A DNA stretch of 64,000 nucleotides from Oscillatoriales cyanobacterium (GCA_011390955.1 JAABRM010000009.1:117819-181818), one strand, 5' to 3'; positions 19,559 through 29,680 are shown, counted from the stretch's first letter. Program-made: numbers and translations. The notes: generated by a model not told the origin, from the sequence alone.

Positions 19559-19712
19559 ATCGGCTTTAATTCTGCACATTTTCCACTATAGCACAAGTTT
19601 TGCAGATTGGCACAAAAATTTTTTTATTTTTTCTCACAGGTTTTTCCCAGAGGTGAAAAATAACAGTTAACCAATCAGCAATAAACCAAGTCACCAGTGG
19701 CCAGAGATATTT

Positions 19713-19985
19713 TTAGTGACCGCGATGGCGATCGCTACCGTCCGCAGAATCCGAGTCCAGAAAATGCCAAACCGTAGTCACCGCTTGACTCAGCCAGCGT
19801 CTCATACTCAGATCCAGAAAATTGTCTTCCGCCAAGACTTCAGCGGTGATATCCTCTAAAGATTTGCCATCTTCGCGAGATATTTTAATGGTTCCAGCGA
19901 TCGCGCAGAGCATCACCTCTTCACTCACAGGGTTTTGCCGCAGATTGACTATTTCTTGAATACTCGTCGGAATGGGATAATTCAT
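19713..19985 (-). CDS. Conserved hypothetical protein, 90 residues
   Basis: A soluble, acidic, mostly helical protein (TSIQEIVNLRQNPVSEEVMLCAIAGTIKISREDGKSLEDITAEVLAEDNFLD in outline) ending in WHFLDSDS and a charged tail. No catalytic motif or membrane segment. It resembles short proteins restricted to cyanobacteria, but I cannot name a family. It lies divergently from cruA with a 175-bp gap. Confidence 0.7.
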   Translation of the reverse strand: MNYPIPTSIQEIVNLRQNPVSEEVMLCAIAGTIKISREDGKSLEDITAEVLAEDNFLDLSMRRWLSQAVTTVWHFLDSDSADGSDRHRGH

Positions 19986-20160
19986 GGCTAGTTGAGAGGA
20001 TATACAGTTATGAAGAATCTGAGATTTTTGTTAAATTTTGTTAAAATTTTTAATTCAGTATAGGGATTATACACCAGTTTGTCAATTTGTCAACCGTGGC
20101 CAGGTAATCGCGGCCAAAAATTTCTCACCCGCAAACAATCATCAACCACAGAGCATTTAA

Positions 20161-22188
20161 ATGAAAGAAATTCTTTACTTAGAAGTCCCCACCCCCAACA
20201 CCGAGGCGGTTTGTACCTGGTTACAACAAGAGTTTAAGCCGATCGCGGGCAGCAAACTCATCACCCCCGATGGCATTCGCGTTCAGTTTTCGGAACCTGC
20301 CGGGGAAAAAGGCGCCGAACCATCTACAGAACTATCTATATTTATCTGGTCTGTCCAACGCACCACATATCTGAAAGTGTTTCGCTGGGCAGAAAAACCC
20401 ATTCGAGATGAACAGAAAATCACCAACGCCTTGACCGCTGAGATCAGAAAGCAGTTCCCCTACCAGTACCCCGAACCGCCCAACATTGATTTATCTAAAG
20501 AATCAATTTTTGCGGCATTAGCCAAGGATTACCCACAGACCGTTAAATACTTTCAAAAAATTCCCAACGGAGAGTATGACCTCAACCGAGTCTATTGGTG
20601 GGAAAAGCGTTGGCGAGAATCGGTTCGCAACCCCAAACAACCGAAACAAGTAATTTTCCCCGTCACCGAGAGTACCCCGACCGGCGATCGGTCAACCACT
20701 TATGACTTAATTTATCTAGGCGGGGCCCTGGGGGTGGTTCACGCCGCAGTCATGGCCAAACTGGGCTATCAAGTGCTGTTAATTGAACGGATGCCCTTTG
20801 GTCGGATGAATCGAGAATGGAACATTTCCCGGGCTGAGTTTCAAAGTTTGATTTCCCTGGGATTATTCACTGCCAGTGAATTTGAAAGCATCATTGCCTG
20901 TGAATATATTGATGGGTTCCATAAATTTTTCGATAGTAACAATCCGCCGCAGTGCAAAGCCCAAGTGCTGCATACCCCCACGGTGCTGAATATCGCGATC
21001 GATGCGGAAAAATTCTTGCGGCTATGTGGAGAAAAACTACAGGCAGCAGGGGGAGAAATTTGGGATGAGACCGAGTTTGTCCGCGCTGAGATTTCGTCAG
21101 AGGCGGCGACAGTCTTTTGTCAACATTTGCCCACCCAGACCCCTAAACAAGCCAGAGGTCGCTTAATGGTGGATGCGATGGGTACTGCCTCCCCGATCGC
21201 ATGGCAACTGAATGGCGATCGCGCCTTTGACAGCGTATGTCCCACCGTCGGGGGGGTGATTTCCAGTGGCTTGGCCCCCGAAGTTTGGGATAGCCAATAT
21301 GGGGATGTGCTCAACAGTCACGGAGATATTTCTCGCGGACGACAGTTAATTTGGGAACTATTCCCTGGGGCCAATGGGGAATTGACTTTTTATTTATTTC
21401 ATTACCATCAGGTAAATCCAGAAAATCCAGGGTCATTACTGGAGATGTACGAGGACTTTTTCACGATTTTGCCAGAGTATCGCCGCTGCAACATGGATGA
21501 CTTAGTGTGGAAAAAAGCCACCTTTGGTTATATTCCCGGACATTTTAGTAGCAAAGCCAGCGATCGCACCATTGCCTTCGATCGCCTGATTGCCCTAGGG
21601 GATGCGGCATCTTTACAATCACCCTTAGTTTTTACCGGCTTTGGTTCTCTAGTGCGTAACCTAGGTCGCTTAACTCGCTTACTAGATGTTGCCCTGAAAC
21701 ACGATCTACTCACAGCCAACTATTTAAACCAAATCCGGGCTTATCAAAGTAATGTTGCTGTCACCTGGATGTTTTCCAAAGGCATGATGGTGCCCACAGG
21801 TCGGTTCTTGCCGCCGGAACGGATCAACTCAATGCTCAATACATTCTTTGGTCTTTTGGCCAGTGAACCAGGGGCGATCGCCGATTCTTTTATCAAAGAT
21901 CGGGTAGGTTGGTTCACCTTTAACCGACTAGCCCTCAAAGCCGCCACTCTTAACCCCGCTTTACTCTGGTGGATTTGGCTGATGGCCGGATCGAAAGACC
22001 TAATCCGTTGGCTGGGCAGTTATTTTAATTTCACCTTATTTTCTTTCTTAAGCTGGATATTTGTCTGGTTGCCTAGCTTCACTCGCTGGTCGCAACAATG
22101 GCTAGAACCGCGATTTCCCGGTCTTTGGTTTTGGCTTCTAGCTCAAAGCTATGCCTTGACTTATGGAGTGGGACGACCACAATCCTGA
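20161..22188 (+). CDS. cruA: Lycopene cyclase, CruA type (FAD flavoprotein)
   Basis: A protein of 675 residues. After an N-terminal region (MKEILYLEVPTPNTEAVCTWL) comes an FAD-binding segment IYLGGALGVVHAAVMAKLGYQVLLIE (about 184-210) and the family signature FGRMNREWNISRAEF. LIALGDAASLQSPLVFTGFGSL near 475 is the second flavin-contact motif. Length and motifs fit CruA, the lycopene beta-cyclase found in many cyanobacteria and green sulfur bacteria. The related CruP paralogue is not excluded by sequence reading. No other carotenoid gene is near. The gene is followed directly by a repeat. Confidence 0.78.
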   Translation: MKEILYLEVPTPNTEAVCTWLQQEFKPIAGSKLITPDGIRVQFSEPAGEKGAEPSTELSIFIWSVQRTTYLKVFRWAEKPIRDEQKITNALTAEIRKQFPYQYPEPPNIDLSKESIFAALAKDYPQTVKYFQKIPNGEYDLNRVYWWEKRWRESVRNPKQPKQVIFPVTESTPTGDRSTTYDLIYLGGALGVVHAAVMAKLGYQVLLIERMPFGRMNREWNISRAEFQSLISLGLFTASEFESIIACEYIDGFHKFFDSNNPPQCKAQVLHTPTVLNIAIDAEKFLRLCGEKLQAAGGEIWDETEFVRAEISSEAATVFCQHLPTQTPKQARGRLMVDAMGTASPIAWQLNGDRAFDSVCPTVGGVISSGLAPEVWDSQYGDVLNSHGDISRGRQLIWELFPGANGELTFYLFHYHQVNPENPGSLLEMYEDFFTILPEYRRCNMDDLVWKKATFGYIPGHFSSKASDRTIAFDRLIALGDAASLQSPLVFTGFGSLVRNLGRLTRLLDVALKHDLLTANYLNQIRAYQSNVAVTWMFSKGMMVPTGRFLPPERINSMLNTFFGLLASEPGAIADSFIKDRVGWFTFNRLALKAATLNPALLWWIWLMAGSKDLIRWLGSYFNFTLFSFLSWIFVWLPSFTRWSQQWLEPRFPGLWFWLLAQSYALTYGVGRPQS

Positions 22189-22191
22189 GAT

Positions 22192-22273
22192 AATTAACAA
22201 TTAACAATTGATAATTGACAATTAAACACAGCTATCAATTATCAATTATCAATTATCAATTATCAATTGTTAA
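22192..22273. repeat. AATTATC heptamer array
   Basis: Units of AATTATC / TATCAAT occur on the right and ACAATTGATAATTGACAATT in inverted order on the left. It is a second heptamer family, also at about 42570-42630 and 42775-42800. Confidence 0.8.
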
Positions 22274-22283
22274 TTATCGCGGC

Positions 22284-24068
22284 TTATTTTGTCGGAAAGC
22301 GGGGCAATTCCACCGCTGCCAGCGATCGCCGTTTCTTGGCTGAACGTTCTGGATAAACCACTGGAGCCGGCCAATTTTGGGTCGGTTCCACCTCTGGGGG
22401 ATTCATCGGATTCATCGGCTTCAGAGAATCCGCCAATTCTAAAACTTCCGGTAAATCACTGGGGGAATTGCCGGAATCATCTTTTAAATTCGGCTGGAAC
22501 TCAGTCAGGTAATTCTCTCCGACAACCCCTGAAGTGCCGGGGCTACTGCTGGCTAAGGCATAATCATCATGGGAAGAAGCCAGGGAATTTGCCAGATCCG
22601 TCCCAGGAGCAGAGATAGGCAAATCAGCCTTGTCAGAATTAATTTCTGAACCCGACTCCGAGAGAATATTGCCCTTGGCGGGTTCTGGCCGCACCATATC
22701 CCGAATAGTTTGAATTAAATTCTCCTCTTCCGGCAAGTTCAAAATCTGGTTTTGGGTTTCCTGGGTTTCCTGGGTCTTGCTCACCATTGGTAAACTCAAT
22801 GAATGCGCCGACTCAAGGCGATCGGCGGCTGGTGCGGTTCCAGGGGAAAAAGATGCGGACGGAGGCAACTCAGGTGTTTCCATCATTTGCTCTCGTTTTT
22901 CCTCCAACTCAAACACCGATGTTTTTGAAGCGGTTGTGTACCAAGGTTGAATCGGCACTGACTTAGGCACCACAACCCCTGGAGACACCGCGATCGCTTC
23001 TTCCGTGCGGTCTGACACAATTTCCACGGAAAAAACCTCTTGTAGGGAATCAGTCGGGGTGACACCTTCAATTTCTTTTTGTAGCGCGGATTCTTGGTTT
23101 TCTAGAGATTTTTCTAAAGCCGCTTTAAACTGTAAAGCTTGGCGTTGTTGTCGATTTAAACGAGCGCGTAACTCCCGGCAAGTATTGGTCGCTTGTATAT
23201 TTAAGTGAACTTGTTCCTTATAGCGCTGCTGAGTCGTAGCGCACTCTCGTTCTAATTGGGCTAAACGCTCTTGACTTTGTTGCCAGTTTTTCGATAACTC
23301 GGCGATCTCCTGAAACTGATCTTGAATTGTTTCTTGACAAGCCGCTAACTCTTCCGTCTTATGGTTAATCTGCGCTTGCGCCACCTGTAATGCGCGAATT
23401 TTTTCGTCAAGTTGTGCTTCCTGGGCTGCCGCATTCAATTGTTGATCTTCTAAAAAGCCCCGATATTGTGATAATAAATTTTCCAGATATTCAACTCTTG
23501 CGGATAATTCTGCTTCTTCAGAAGACGACGGATCCTCGCTACTGGCTACAAGCCTTTGTGCCTCAATGCGCTGGGCTATCGTCTGCATTTGATACTCTTG
23601 GGGTAATGATTTGACTGCCTCTGGTGTGATATCTTCCTCCGGTGCCACTGCCAAATCATCCACACTGATAGCATTGGGCAAATTTACCGTTGTCCAAGTT
23701 AGATCCTCGGTGGGTGCCTCTGTCGGTGCCTCTGTCGGTGCCTCTAGAAACAAATCCGATAAGTCAGCATTTTGTAAACTATCGGTTGGTGCAAAACTTT
23801 TTTTAGGCGATTGTTTCTTTCCCCCAGGGGAAAACGCCGTCGATTGCGGCGCGGATGCGCTATCGGGTCGCGGCGCGGATGCGCTATCGGGTCGGGTTGC
23901 GGAGGCAATCTCGCTTTCAGGGAAAACTGATTTTCCTCTCACCGATCGCACATCACTCGCGATTTCTTCTGACAAATGTTCTGACAAATGTTCTGACAAA
24001 TTTTCTGACAGATTACCTGATAAGTTTTCTGATAAATTGTCGGAGTTATACATATCTAATTGACTCAT
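22284..24068 (-). CDS. Coiled-coil protein with tandem peptide repeats, unknown
   Basis: A protein of 594 residues with no recognised enzyme domain. Residues 10-36 are repeats of ENLS/EHLS (12-bp DNA units), 55-72 repeat RPDSASAP (24-bp units) and about 108-120 repeat EAPT. Residues about 190-340 form a long coiled coil rich in Gln/Glu (LENLLSQYRGFLEDQQ; QEIAELSKNWQQSQERLAQLERE). The C-terminal 250 residues are acidic, Pro/Ser-rich and probably disordered. This architecture suggests a scaffold or cytoskeleton-like role, but nothing defines it. It converges with cruA. Confidence 0.75.
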   Translation of the reverse strand: MSQLDMYNSDNLSENLSGNLSENLSEHLSEHLSEEIASDVRSVRGKSVFPESEIASATRPDSASAPRPDSASAPQSTAFSPGGKKQSPKKSFAPTDSLQNADLSDLFLEAPTEAPTEAPTEDLTWTTVNLPNAISVDDLAVAPEEDITPEAVKSLPQEYQMQTIAQRIEAQRLVASSEDPSSSEEAELSARVEYLENLLSQYRGFLEDQQLNAAAQEAQLDEKIRALQVAQAQINHKTEELAACQETIQDQFQEIAELSKNWQQSQERLAQLERECATTQQRYKEQVHLNIQATNTCRELRARLNRQQRQALQFKAALEKSLENQESALQKEIEGVTPTDSLQEVFSVEIVSDRTEEAIAVSPGVVVPKSVPIQPWYTTASKTSVFELEEKREQMMETPELPPSASFSPGTAPAADRLESAHSLSLPMVSKTQETQETQNQILNLPEEENLIQTIRDMVRPEPAKGNILSESGSEINSDKADLPISAPGTDLANSLASSHDDYALASSSPGTSGVVGENYLTEFQPNLKDDSGNSPSDLPEVLELADSLKPMNPMNPPEVEPTQNWPAPVVYPERSAKKRRSLAAVELPRFPTK

Positions 24069-24232
24069 TGCTCTCCTCTATAATGCAAGTTAGTTTGGCA
24101 ATTTATTTTTCATGTCAAGCATAAATTTATCAATCCTTTAAATGATTGCTTGAACAAAAAAATGAATAAATTGACAAAGTTAACCAATTTTTTGTCCGCT
24201 AAATCATCCAATTTAAATTTAGTCAATTACAA

Positions 24233-25357
24233 ATGAATCTGAATTTTCGTTTCGCGATCGTCAGCGATCCCCATGTGGGTTTGCCTCATACCATTGAAAA
24301 CATTTCCAGTCGGTTTCATCTCATTGAAATTAGCATCCCAGCCCTCGAATTAGTATTCGAGCGTTTAGCTCAAGAAAACATTGATTTTCTCTTACTGCCC
24401 GGAGATTTAACCCATCACGGGGAGCCAGATAACCATGCTTGGTTAGCTTCTCGGTTAGCCCGTTTGCCGTTTCCGGTTTATGTGATTCCCGGCAATCACG
24501 ATATCCCGGTGCTGAAATCAGATCGTCAGTCGATTGGTTGGACAGAGTTTGGCCACTACTACCAAAAATCTGGCTACAAAAATCCTGAATCCCTTTATTA
24601 CACCTGTGAAACGATCCCCGGAGTCCGATTAATTGCCTTAAATTCTAATATATTCGATGCCCAGGGCAATCAACTAGGGCGACTGGACGAAGCACAATTG
24701 CAATGGCTAGAAGATGTCTCGATCCGGGCTCAGGCAGACCAAGAACTCGTCTTGGTGATGGTGCATCATAATGTGGTGGAACATTTACCAGACCAATCCA
24801 ACCATGCTATGGGTCGGCGGTATATGTTGGATAATGCGGGGGAACTCCGACAACTGCTGCGAACTTATGGGGTGCAGTTAGTGTTTACCGGGCATTTACA
24901 CGCCCAAAATATTGCTTGCGATCGCGGGTTGTACGATATTACTACTGGTTCTTTAGTAGGTTATCCCCATCCCTATCGAATTTTAGAGTTTAAAACTGAT
25001 ACCGGGGGCAAACAGACTTTACAGATTGCTTCCCATCGGGTGGAGTCGCTCCCCGGTTGGCCCGATCTGCCAGCCCAGTCACGTCAATTAATGGCCGATC
25101 GCAGCGATCGATTTATGATGCGGTTATTATCGGTGCCGCCTTTGAGTTTACCGCCCTCTCTCTGCGAAGAATTCGCCCCTTTTCTGCGTTACTTTTGGGC
25201 AGATATTGCCTGCGGAGATGCCTGGTGTGATTTTCCCCAACTTCCCCTCCCAGTGCGGGAATATTTCCAACGGTTTAGCAGCACTGACGGGAATGGGAAA
25301 CGGATGATTAAAGATAACAACATCACCCTACAAATCCAGCATCCCGTTGCAATTTGA
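24233..25357 (+). CDS. Calcineurin-like metallophosphoesterase
   Basis: A protein of 374 residues with all five metal motifs of the fold: SDPHVG (D-x-H), LPGDLTHHG, IPGNHD, MVHHN and FTGHLHAQN. This indicates a two-metal phosphoesterase of the Icc/CpdA-like class. The substrate (cyclic nucleotide, nucleotide or other phosphodiester) is not evident. The C-terminal ~100 residues are extra to the core and lack known motifs. No signal peptide. It stands divergent from the coiled-coil gene. Confidence 0.88.
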   Translation: MNLNFRFAIVSDPHVGLPHTIENISSRFHLIEISIPALELVFERLAQENIDFLLLPGDLTHHGEPDNHAWLASRLARLPFPVYVIPGNHDIPVLKSDRQSIGWTEFGHYYQKSGYKNPESLYYTCETIPGVRLIALNSNIFDAQGNQLGRLDEAQLQWLEDVSIRAQADQELVLVMVHHNVVEHLPDQSNHAMGRRYMLDNAGELRQLLRTYGVQLVFTGHLHAQNIACDRGLYDITTGSLVGYPHPYRILEFKTDTGGKQTLQIASHRVESLPGWPDLPAQSRQLMADRSDRFMMRLLSVPPLSLPPSLCEEFAPFLRYFWADIACGDAWCDFPQLPLPVREYFQRFSSTDGNGKRMIKDNNITLQIQHPVAI

Positions 25358-25384
25358 TCGGAAAAGTCCGGTCATCATCCAGGG

Positions 25385-26626
25385 TCAAGGTTGGCGGCAG
25401 ATGCCAAACACTGAGGTATAGCCGTGGAGAAAAGTGCTGCCGCCAACCGGCCCAATTTCCCCATTACAGAAAAATCCGCTCAGAGGCAAATTAGATAGAT
25501 ATTTTTGAAACAGTGCGGAGTCAAAGTTCGGCTGACCATAAAGATATTCTCCCCGACCCAAACAGGAAAACATTAAAGCCCCAACCTCATTGCTTTTAAA
25601 CTTTTGTTGTTGATAATGCAATAGGAGCACTTCCAAGTCTTCTGCTGAGGTTTTCGCATCTCGTAAATGAAATTGGATCCGTTGCCCGCTACGCACGCGA
25701 TCGCCAATAGCAATCGCACCACTTCTGGGATCGACTCCGAGTAAATTTCTAATCAAAAAATCTCCCGGTGCCAAAGCTTCTTTGAACTCATCCCGCACCA
25801 CCCCGACAAATAAAGAATGCTGTGCCAGTTCGCGATCGCCTTCGGAAAGGTTTTCGATCAGTTCTTGCAGCACTGCTAGGGGTGACTGGGGGGTGCCTGT
25901 ACCCATCGCTGACTCTAATTCCGTGACAATATTGCGATCGCCAGAAACTACTCGGAAGGGTTCGCCAATGGGACGACAGCCTTGAGCCACAATGGTGGAA
26001 ATCACAATATTACCCATCAGCGCCACTCCCACTGTCCCTTCTCGGTATATGCGATCGTTACAGAATAAAGCCACCGAACTGGCGGAAACTCCACCACTAG
26101 CCAGTCCACCGATTTTCACCGAACTGGAATAAGCAAAATCCAGTCCTTGCAATAAATCATTAATTCTCGCCGTCAATGGATCTGCTAACAAGACAAACTG
26201 AGGTTGATTGGCTTGAGGGACGCCCACGAGATCCACCCAGTCAGCTTGAGGACTATCTAAATCCGGCAACGCCGCCGGGGAAACGTGAAATGTTTGCACC
26301 TCTACGCCCGGTAGATAGGCCAAAGTTAAACTAATCGCTGGTTTTCCTTCGATTTCTTGGGCTTTTCCGTCCGGGGTCATGCCCACAATTCCCCCTCCAG
26401 AACAGCCAACCACCTGGGGCTGACTTTTTAATTTCTCTCGTAACAAAGGCATCAACCGGGAATATTCACTGGCAAAGGCTGAAGAAATAAAGATCAAAGC
26501 CAAAGAAGCGGATCCGTCTAATTGCTGTTCAGCTTGTTCGATCGCCTCGTTCAGTGCGCCTTCCAGAGACGCACGGGTTGACAAAGCGTTTGCCCATTTC
26601 ATTCGGTTTGTCTGGGTTTCTTCCAT
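25385..26626 (-). CDS. FIST-domain sensory protein
   Basis: A protein of 413 residues with a FIST N domain (LALIFISSAFASEY; VVGCSGGGIVG) and a FIST C domain (GDFLIRNLLGVDPRSGAIAIGDRVRSGQRIQFHLRDA; CLGRGEYLYGQPNFDSALF; LPLSGFFCNGEIGPVG). FIST is thought to bind small ligands such as amino acids and is often fused to signalling domains; here it is alone. It converges with the phosphoesterase gene (27-bp gap). Confidence 0.9.
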   Translation of the reverse strand: MEETQTNRMKWANALSTRASLEGALNEAIEQAEQQLDGSASLALIFISSAFASEYSRLMPLLREKLKSQPQVVGCSGGGIVGMTPDGKAQEIEGKPAISLTLAYLPGVEVQTFHVSPAALPDLDSPQADWVDLVGVPQANQPQFVLLADPLTARINDLLQGLDFAYSSSVKIGGLASGGVSASSVALFCNDRIYREGTVGVALMGNIVISTIVAQGCRPIGEPFRVVSGDRNIVTELESAMGTGTPQSPLAVLQELIENLSEGDRELAQHSLFVGVVRDEFKEALAPGDFLIRNLLGVDPRSGAIAIGDRVRSGQRIQFHLRDAKTSAEDLEVLLLHYQQQKFKSNEVGALMFSCLGRGEYLYGQPNFDSALFQKYLSNLPLSGFFCNGEIGPVGGSTFLHGYTSVFGICRQP

Positions 26627-27101
26627 CCTCGCTCCTCTTCTTCGCTCTTTTCAAGAATGCTCGATCTGGTTTTACGGTTTATTGTAGAACCACACAAGGT
26701 ATATAGCGAGAAAATAGCGACCGTAACATAGCGCTCGCAATTTAACATAAATTAACATATAGTGAAAGAAGGCTCTCAAGGATACACTGTACAGAAGAAA
26801 AGCCAAAACCGAGGATCCACATATTCCATGATGATCCAGCGACTTTTCTTTTCCCTAATTGGGTCTATGACCATAAAAAGGAAGTTATCCTAGGGTTCAC
26901 TTCTTCGCAGTTGCCCTTAACACCAGAGATCAAATGAGGGTTACAGTGACTCCCGTCGATCTCCAACCCAGGAAAAGGCTTGACTGCGATCGCAAGAAAG
27001 AGACAGCCAATCAGGTACTCTGTCGCGATCGATCGGAATCAAAGCATCATTAGTCAGTTCACCTGACTAACGTGCTCAAAGTTGTTGAAAATCAGGACAT
27101 T
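26627..27101. other. 475-bp leader/promoter region of cp12
   Basis: No open frame is supported. It holds short inverted repeats, including AGTCAG-TTCAC-CTGACT at 27052-27068, about 35 bp before the cp12 ATG, which could control its translation. It also serves as the promoter region of the divergent FIST gene. Confidence 0.4.
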
Positions 27102-27323
27102 ATGAGCGATATCAAACAGGAACTCGAAAAAGAACTTGACCATGCCCGTGCTGTTTGTGATGTGAATGGAGGAAACTCTGCGGAATGTGCAGCAGCTTGG
27201 GATGCAGTAGAAGAATTGCAAGCCGAAGCCTCTCACCAAAAACAAGCCAAACCCAAAAATTCTTTTGAAAAATATTGTGATGATAATCCCGATGCTGCTG
27301 AGTGTCGGCTGTATGATGACTAA
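27102..27323 (+). CDS. cp12: CP12, Calvin-cycle regulator
   Basis: A protein of 73 residues. CP12 is an intrinsically disordered redox protein that ties GAPDH and phosphoribulokinase into an inactive complex in the dark. Both Cys pairs are present (CDVNGGNSAEC and YCDDNPDAAEC), as is AAWDAVEEL. The ATG at 27102 gives the usual length; an in-frame start ten codons earlier is less likely. It is monocistronic, with its own terminator 50 bp after the stop. No CBS-domain fusion is present. Confidence 0.96.
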   Translation: MSDIKQELEKELDHARAVCDVNGGNSAECAAAWDAVEELQAEASHQKQAKPKNSFEKYCDDNPDAAECRLYDD

Positions 27324-27372
27324 CTTCCCCTAAGTCTTTTGATTAAATCATCCTGGCATCACTGACCTTCAC

Positions 27373-27410
27373 AAGCAGCTAGATTTCTCCAGCAGAAATT
27401 CTAGCTGCTT
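27373..27410 (+). terminator. Terminator of cp12
   Basis: Arms AAGCAGCTAGATTTCT and AGAAATTCTAGCTGCTT (one bulged base) around CCAGC, followed by GTATTTTTAT. Confidence 0.88.
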
Positions 27411-27570
27411 GTATTTTTATCTAGTTAAATCAATTGGCAAGCGCTTTAATTGTGATGCTTTATGGTGATGCTTTGATGGCTCAAAAATCTGGTCAAATAT
27501 ATGGAAAACACTTTCCTATATATTTACCACTCATTACTCATCGATCTCTACTTTTATTGTCTAAACAATT

Positions 27571-28158
27571 ATGACCCTAACAGAAAAGCTGGTCTGGATG
27601 GACTACCGATTAGCGGTAATTTTTACCGTAATAATTCCTCTCATATTACTGATTTGGTCATTCACCGTAAAATCAGATGCGATTCAACATTTAGTCACAA
27701 TTTATTGGAAAGTTTCCAGTTTATTAGCCATTACCGTTTATTTAATGATTGCGGCCTTACCCATTAGCTTTATTACCGCGATCGCCGCTCGGATTTTGAT
27801 TCCCATCTCCCTTTGGTTTTGGGTAGACCTCAACGAAGAAATTGAGGATCGGCCTGATTCCCTCTTAAAACTTTCTTTCACCGCTTGGCGATGGGCGATC
27901 ACCGTTTATATGGCCTTGGGAGCCTTGCGCCAAATCCCCGTGACTCGTTGTGCATTTTGGAGCAAAGATATGGTTTTAGGCGAACCATTTTGTCGAATTT
28001 GGTTAGATGCTCCTTGGGGATATAAACAAATCTTCCATTACAACAGCACTCCCGGTTTTCTGGGCTTTCTAGGCATTGTTGGTTTAGTTGTTTATGCCAT
28101 AAGTTTCACTTGGTTTGTGGTGGTTCGGTTGGGCAAACAAGGACGTTCCGCCACCTAA
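27571..28158 (+). CDS. DUF3177 membrane protein
   Basis: A protein of 195 residues with four hydrophobic segments (VIFTVIIPLILLIWSF; LLAITVYLMIAALPISFI; ILIPISLWFWVDL region; GFLGIVGLVVYAISFTWFVVV) and the family block WRWAITVYMALGALRQIPVTRC. DUF3177 is a cyanobacterial/plastid family of unknown function. Start ATG 27571 gives the usual length. Confidence 0.85.
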   Translation: MTLTEKLVWMDYRLAVIFTVIIPLILLIWSFTVKSDAIQHLVTIYWKVSSLLAITVYLMIAALPISFITAIAARILIPISLWFWVDLNEEIEDRPDSLLKLSFTAWRWAITVYMALGALRQIPVTRCAFWSKDMVLGEPFCRIWLDAPWGYKQIFHYNSTPGFLGFLGIVGLVVYAISFTWFVVVRLGKQGRSAT

Positions 28159-28186
28159 AATTAAGTCATTAGTTATTAGTTAACAT

Positions 28187-28234
28187 AAAAAAATGCCGCT
28201 CGCACCAAAAAAGATGCTGACCGGCAATTTTTTT
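28187..28234. terminator. Bidirectional terminator
   Basis: AAAAAAATGCCG and CGGCAATTTTTTT arms lie between the convergent DUF3177 and helicase genes, giving U-runs on both strands. Confidence 0.78.
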
Positions 28235-28267
28235 CCTCAAATTCAGGATGAACCAATGAAATAGGGA

Positions 28268-29680
28268 TTATTTCTGTTTAGAGGAAGAGGAAGAAGTCTT
28301 GCGTAATTTCGGCTTAGGAGTTGAGGTTTGTTGGTAAAATTCTTCGCCACCGGACTCTAACTCATCATCTTTTTCGGTCATGGCCGAATTCGGGCGAGTT
28401 TTATCGTAAGCCATTTGTAAAGCAGCAGCGGCGATCGCGTGCGGTTCATACTCCTCGCTCAATTGAGAGACAATCGGCAAGAAAGAAGCCAAGCGTTCTC
28501 CTTTGAGGGTTTCCAGCACTTGAGTTTGCAATTTTTCTAAATGCCGTGCTTCAATTTGCGAACGGCTGGGCAACGAGCGAATATATAATTTTTGCCCCAC
28601 TTGCCGCTCAATTTGCGTCAGCTTGCGCCGGTCAAATGGCTGAATCAAAGAAATCGCCGTGCCTTCGCGACCTGCCCGTCCGGTACGCCCAATCCGGTGG
28701 ATATAGCTTTCCACATTGTCCGGTAAATCGTAATTAATCACATGAGTCAGATGATCGATATCTAAGCCCCGTGCGGCGATATCCGTAGCCACAATCCAAC
28801 GGACTTGCTGCTGGCGTAAACGATTTAATAACCGTTCCCGTTGTGACTGATTCAAATCACCGTGATACTCATCCGCACTATAACCCATCGATTGTAGTTG
28901 GCTGGTCAGTTCGGCGGCAGCCCGTCGTGTCCGGACAAAGATTAAAGCGGATTCCGGGTCTTCTAGTTCTAAAATTGGGTAGAGTGCCCGCATTTTCGAC
29001 CAGCCACGGGGCACCATGTACACCACTTGGTTGATCCGTTTCGGGGTCGCTTTTGGTTGCTGAATCACCACCGTGACCGGATCTTTCAGGTGCTTTTGAA
29101 TTAGGCGACGAATCGAGTCATCCATTGTCGCGGAGAAGAAAGCGGTCTGGCGTTCCGGGGGAGCAGCTTCTAAGATGCGTTCTACATCTTGAATGAAGCC
29201 CATGCTCAACATTTCATCGGCTTCATCCAACACCAGAGAACCCAGGCGATCCAGTTTCAGACAGCCGCGATCGAGCAGATCCAGAATTCGGCCTGGGGTG
29301 CCTACGACAATATCAATGCCCCGTTTTAAACGTTGGATTTGTCGGTCAATCGCTTGCCCCCCGTAAACAGACAGAACTCGGATATGGCGATCGCCACTCA
29401 TATCCCGGATCGCATCAGTGATCTGTACTGCCAACTCACGAGTTGGAGTTAAAATTAGGGCTTGAACTTCTTGGCCGTCAGGATTTAGCCGCTCCAAAAT
29501 TGGCAGAGCAAACGCTGCGGTTTTCCCTGTCCCGGTTTGAGCTTTCCCGGCCACATCGCGACCGGCAAGTAGATGGGGAATTGCTTGGATTTGAATTTCT
29601 GTTGGGTTCTGGAAGCCTAATTTTTCTAAATGATTGACACGAGCTTCGGAAATACCGATAGTTTCAAAGGAAAGAGTCAT
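28268..29680 (-). CDS. DEAD-box ATP-dependent RNA helicase
   Basis: A protein of 470 residues. The order of motifs is complete: Q motif (FQNPTEIQIQAIP), I AQTGTGKT, Ia PTRELAVQ, Ib TPGR, II DEAD, III SAT, V ARGLDI, VI HRIGRTGRAGR. A C-terminal extension of about 110 residues, basic and Ser/Lys-rich at its end, likely binds RNA. It resembles the CrhR/DeaD type; in Synechocystis CrhR is redox- and cold-regulated. Which orthologue this is cannot be decided here. Confidence 0.95.
   Translation of the reverse strand: MTLSFETIGISEARVNHLEKLGFQNPTEIQIQAIPHLLAGRDVAGKAQTGTGKTAAFALPILERLNPDGQEVQALILTPTRELAVQITDAIRDMSGDRHIRVLSVYGGQAIDRQIQRLKRGIDIVVGTPGRILDLLDRGCLKLDRLGSLVLDEADEMLSMGFIQDVERILEAAPPERQTAFFSATMDDSIRRLIQKHLKDPVTVVIQQPKATPKRINQVVYMVPRGWSKMRALYPILELEDPESALIFVRTRRAAAELTSQLQSMGYSADEYHGDLNQSQRERLLNRLRQQQVRWIVATDIAARGLDIDHLTHVINYDLPDNVESYIHRIGRTGRAGREGTAISLIQPFDRRKLTQIERQVGQKLYIRSLPSRSQIEARHLEKLQTQVLETLKGERLASFLPIVSQLSEEYEPHAIAAAALQMAYDKTRPNSAMTEKDDELESGGEEFYQQTSTPKPKLRKTSSSSSKQK

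Noticed and set aside
26627..27101. Known cyanobacterial small RNA upstream of cp12
   Set aside because: I compared by eye with Yfr-type, 6S, SRP and RNase P RNA features and saw no matching conserved motif; a covariance-model search would settle it.
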